From: Christiangramia salexigens
Lineage (GTDB): Bacteria > Bacteroidota > Bacteroidia > Flavobacteriales > Flavobacteriaceae
NCBI RefSeq assembly: GCF_001889005.1
Contig: NZ_CP018153.1
Span: 654,501-718,500 of the forward strand
DNA: 64,000 bases
Reading direction: 5' to 3'
The notes under the pieces were generated by a model. The model made no database searches. It had not been told where the DNA came from and saw nothing but the letters and a program-made list of their open reading frames with translations. The position numbers and the translations under genes are program-made. This document shows positions 63,081 through 64,000 of this stretch, one piece after another; position 1 is the first letter of the stretch; the number at the start of each line of letters is the position of its first letter.

Positions 63081-64000
63081 CTAAAAACCACCATTCTCAT
63101 TTTCTTCTTTATTCTTTTTCTCACGACTTAATTTTTCACTTCTTTGTCGGCGCTTATTGCCTTCATTGGATTCTTCAAGGAACTCATCAAAACTATGTAG
63201 ATCTAGTCTGTAAGAAATTCCTGCGGCAACTTGCCATCTGGATGGAGTATCTTTAAAATTCAAGAGGCCGGAGAGATCAAATTGTAGATTCTTACCTACC
63301 AGATAAGCTCCTCCTGCTCTCACAATATCATCGGCATAAATATCGTTCTTAATACCCTGATATTCACCGAAAACTGCAAAATTGGGAGTGACAGCATGAG
63401 TTAAAGTAACAATTCCGGTATATGCCGGATAGTCTTCAGATAATTTATCCCCTATCAGGTTGATCACCAGGACCCATCTTCCCCAGTTATTCTGAGTTAT
63501 TATAGCTGCTTTTGGACTAAATTTCCTTTCACCGCGGTAGAGATAAGGGTTATCCCCAAATGCGAAATTTGCACCGGCATAGATCGATACAGCCGGAATC
63601 AGTTTTTTCCAGTCAAACTTCTGATTTGCGTAGTAGCTGTAAAGATTAGGCTTTTTCTCTTCAAGTGTTTTATAAGGGTCAAAAATAAGGTATTTAGCTC
63701 CAATCGTATTTGATTTAAAATTAGCTATGGTCGTTTCGCCTGTGCTACCCAGGAACGCAGAGGTCATATTCTGAGATTCAAAAGCACCTGTTAAGCTAAC
63801 CTCAAGACTCTCAAAAAAAAGCCCATATTTTAATTGATAGTCTATACCCCAGATATCTGTGGTGGTTCTAAATCCTGCATGTTCATCTCCACCAAAGTAA
63901 GCGCCGCTTTCAAGTTGCACTACATTGGTTCCAACCGCAAATGCGCCTTGTGATTGCCCGGGTCTGTTAGAGTTGATCGTTTCTGTATACTGCGCGTTAA
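63081..64000 (-). CDS. Outer-membrane transporter-family beta-barrel, N-terminus outside window
   Basis: The frame stays open from the stop at 63081 to the right edge, about 306 residues; the apparent GTG start at 63920 is not the real one. Upstream of it the frame reads NAQYTETINSNRPGQ, in which NAQ looks like the end of a signal peptide, so the mature protein begins near 63990 and the signal lies outside. The rest is a beta-barrel pattern (ESGAYFGG, SNTIGAKYLIF, AVFGEYQGI, AAGISYRLDL) like the transporter family related to phenol-degradation MetA. The C-terminal tail (~35 residues) is highly charged (KRRQRSEKLSREKKNKEENE). Substrate unknown. Confidence 0.82.
   Translation of the reverse strand, partial: NAQYTETINSNRPGQSQGAFAVGTNVVQLESGAYFGGDEHAGFRTTTDIWGIDYQLKYGLFFESLEVSLTGAFESQNMTSAFLGSTGETTIANFKSNTIGAKYLIFDPYKTLEEKKPNLYSYYANQKFDWKKLIPAVSIYAGANFAFGDNPYLYRGERKFSPKAAIITQNNWGRWVLVINLIGDKLSEDYPAYTGIVTLTHAVTPNFAVFGEYQGIKNDIYADDIVRAGGAYLVGKNLQFDLSGLLNFKDTPSRWQVAAGISYRLDLHSFDEFLEESNEGNKRRQRSEKLSREKKNKEENENGGF

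Overview
The window is chromosomal DNA of a Bacteroidetes bacterium, almost certainly a marine-type member of the Flavobacteriaceae; a Gramella/Christiangramia-like genus is a guess from gene content. The evidence is: AT-rich sequence; promoters with the Bacteroidetes -7 box TAnnTTTG; giant type IX secretion (T9SS) adhesins with PorP/SprF and OmpA partners; DUF2911, DUF3822 and DUF5117-type proteins; a ResB-CcsA fusion; and few Shine-Dalgarno sequences. I saw no tRNA, rRNA, insertion sequence, phage or CRISPR array.

Region 1 (1-18.1 kb, minus strand) is the accessory part. A giant repeat adhesin of 3047 residues ends in a type B T9SS sorting domain and is followed by a PorP/SprF-like outer-membrane protein and an OmpA/TPR/PD40 lipid-envelope protein, a SprB-SprF-like unit. 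Downstream lies a paralogous HYR-repeat adhesin that runs off the left edge. The two adhesin genes share upstream sequence elements at matched spacing. The spacer between the units holds two terminators and a possible 39-residue lipoprotein gene.

Region 2 (18.3-34.4 kb) is mostly housekeeping: pdxH; a polyphosphate operon (SixA-like phosphatase, ppk1, ppx); miaE; dnaX; the RNase P RNA gene rnpB; a secreted GH16 glucanase; rsmD with a DUF3822 (PilM-like fold) protein and a single-pass membrane protein; a RecD-like helicase; kdsB; a photolyase-SDR-SRPBCC operon; and a DUF2911 protein.

Region 3 (34.4-49.2 kb) holds an operon of PIG-L deacetylase, a 35-residue membrane protein, a sodium:solute symporter and a Gfo/Idh/MocA dehydrogenase, which looks like a sugar-conjugate uptake and breakdown unit. 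Next is an operon of DUF2520 protein, KdsC-like phosphatase, UbiA prenyltransferase, Maf, a lipoprotein and a small MscS channel. Then come the cytochrome c maturation fusion ResB-CcsA, fumC and a 59-residue membrane protein.

Region 4 (49.2-64 kb) holds a TonB-type beta-barrel receptor, a Spy/CpxP-like small protein, an ArsC-family reductase, prfB with an intact programmed +1 frameshift, a zincin metalloprotease, a threonine aldolase, a peroxiredoxin, YbaB, oligopeptidase B, and a cysteine-synthase-like enzyme next to an alpha-oxoamine synthase. That last pair is a plausible sulfonolipid (capnine) pathway, which would connect functionally with the surface adhesins through gliding. A partial outer-membrane transporter gene runs off the right edge.

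Several gene starts were revised from sequence logic: the large adhesin, dnaX, GH16, helicase, kdsB, the Maf-linked lipoprotein, arsC, oligopeptidase B, the 59-residue protein and prfB.
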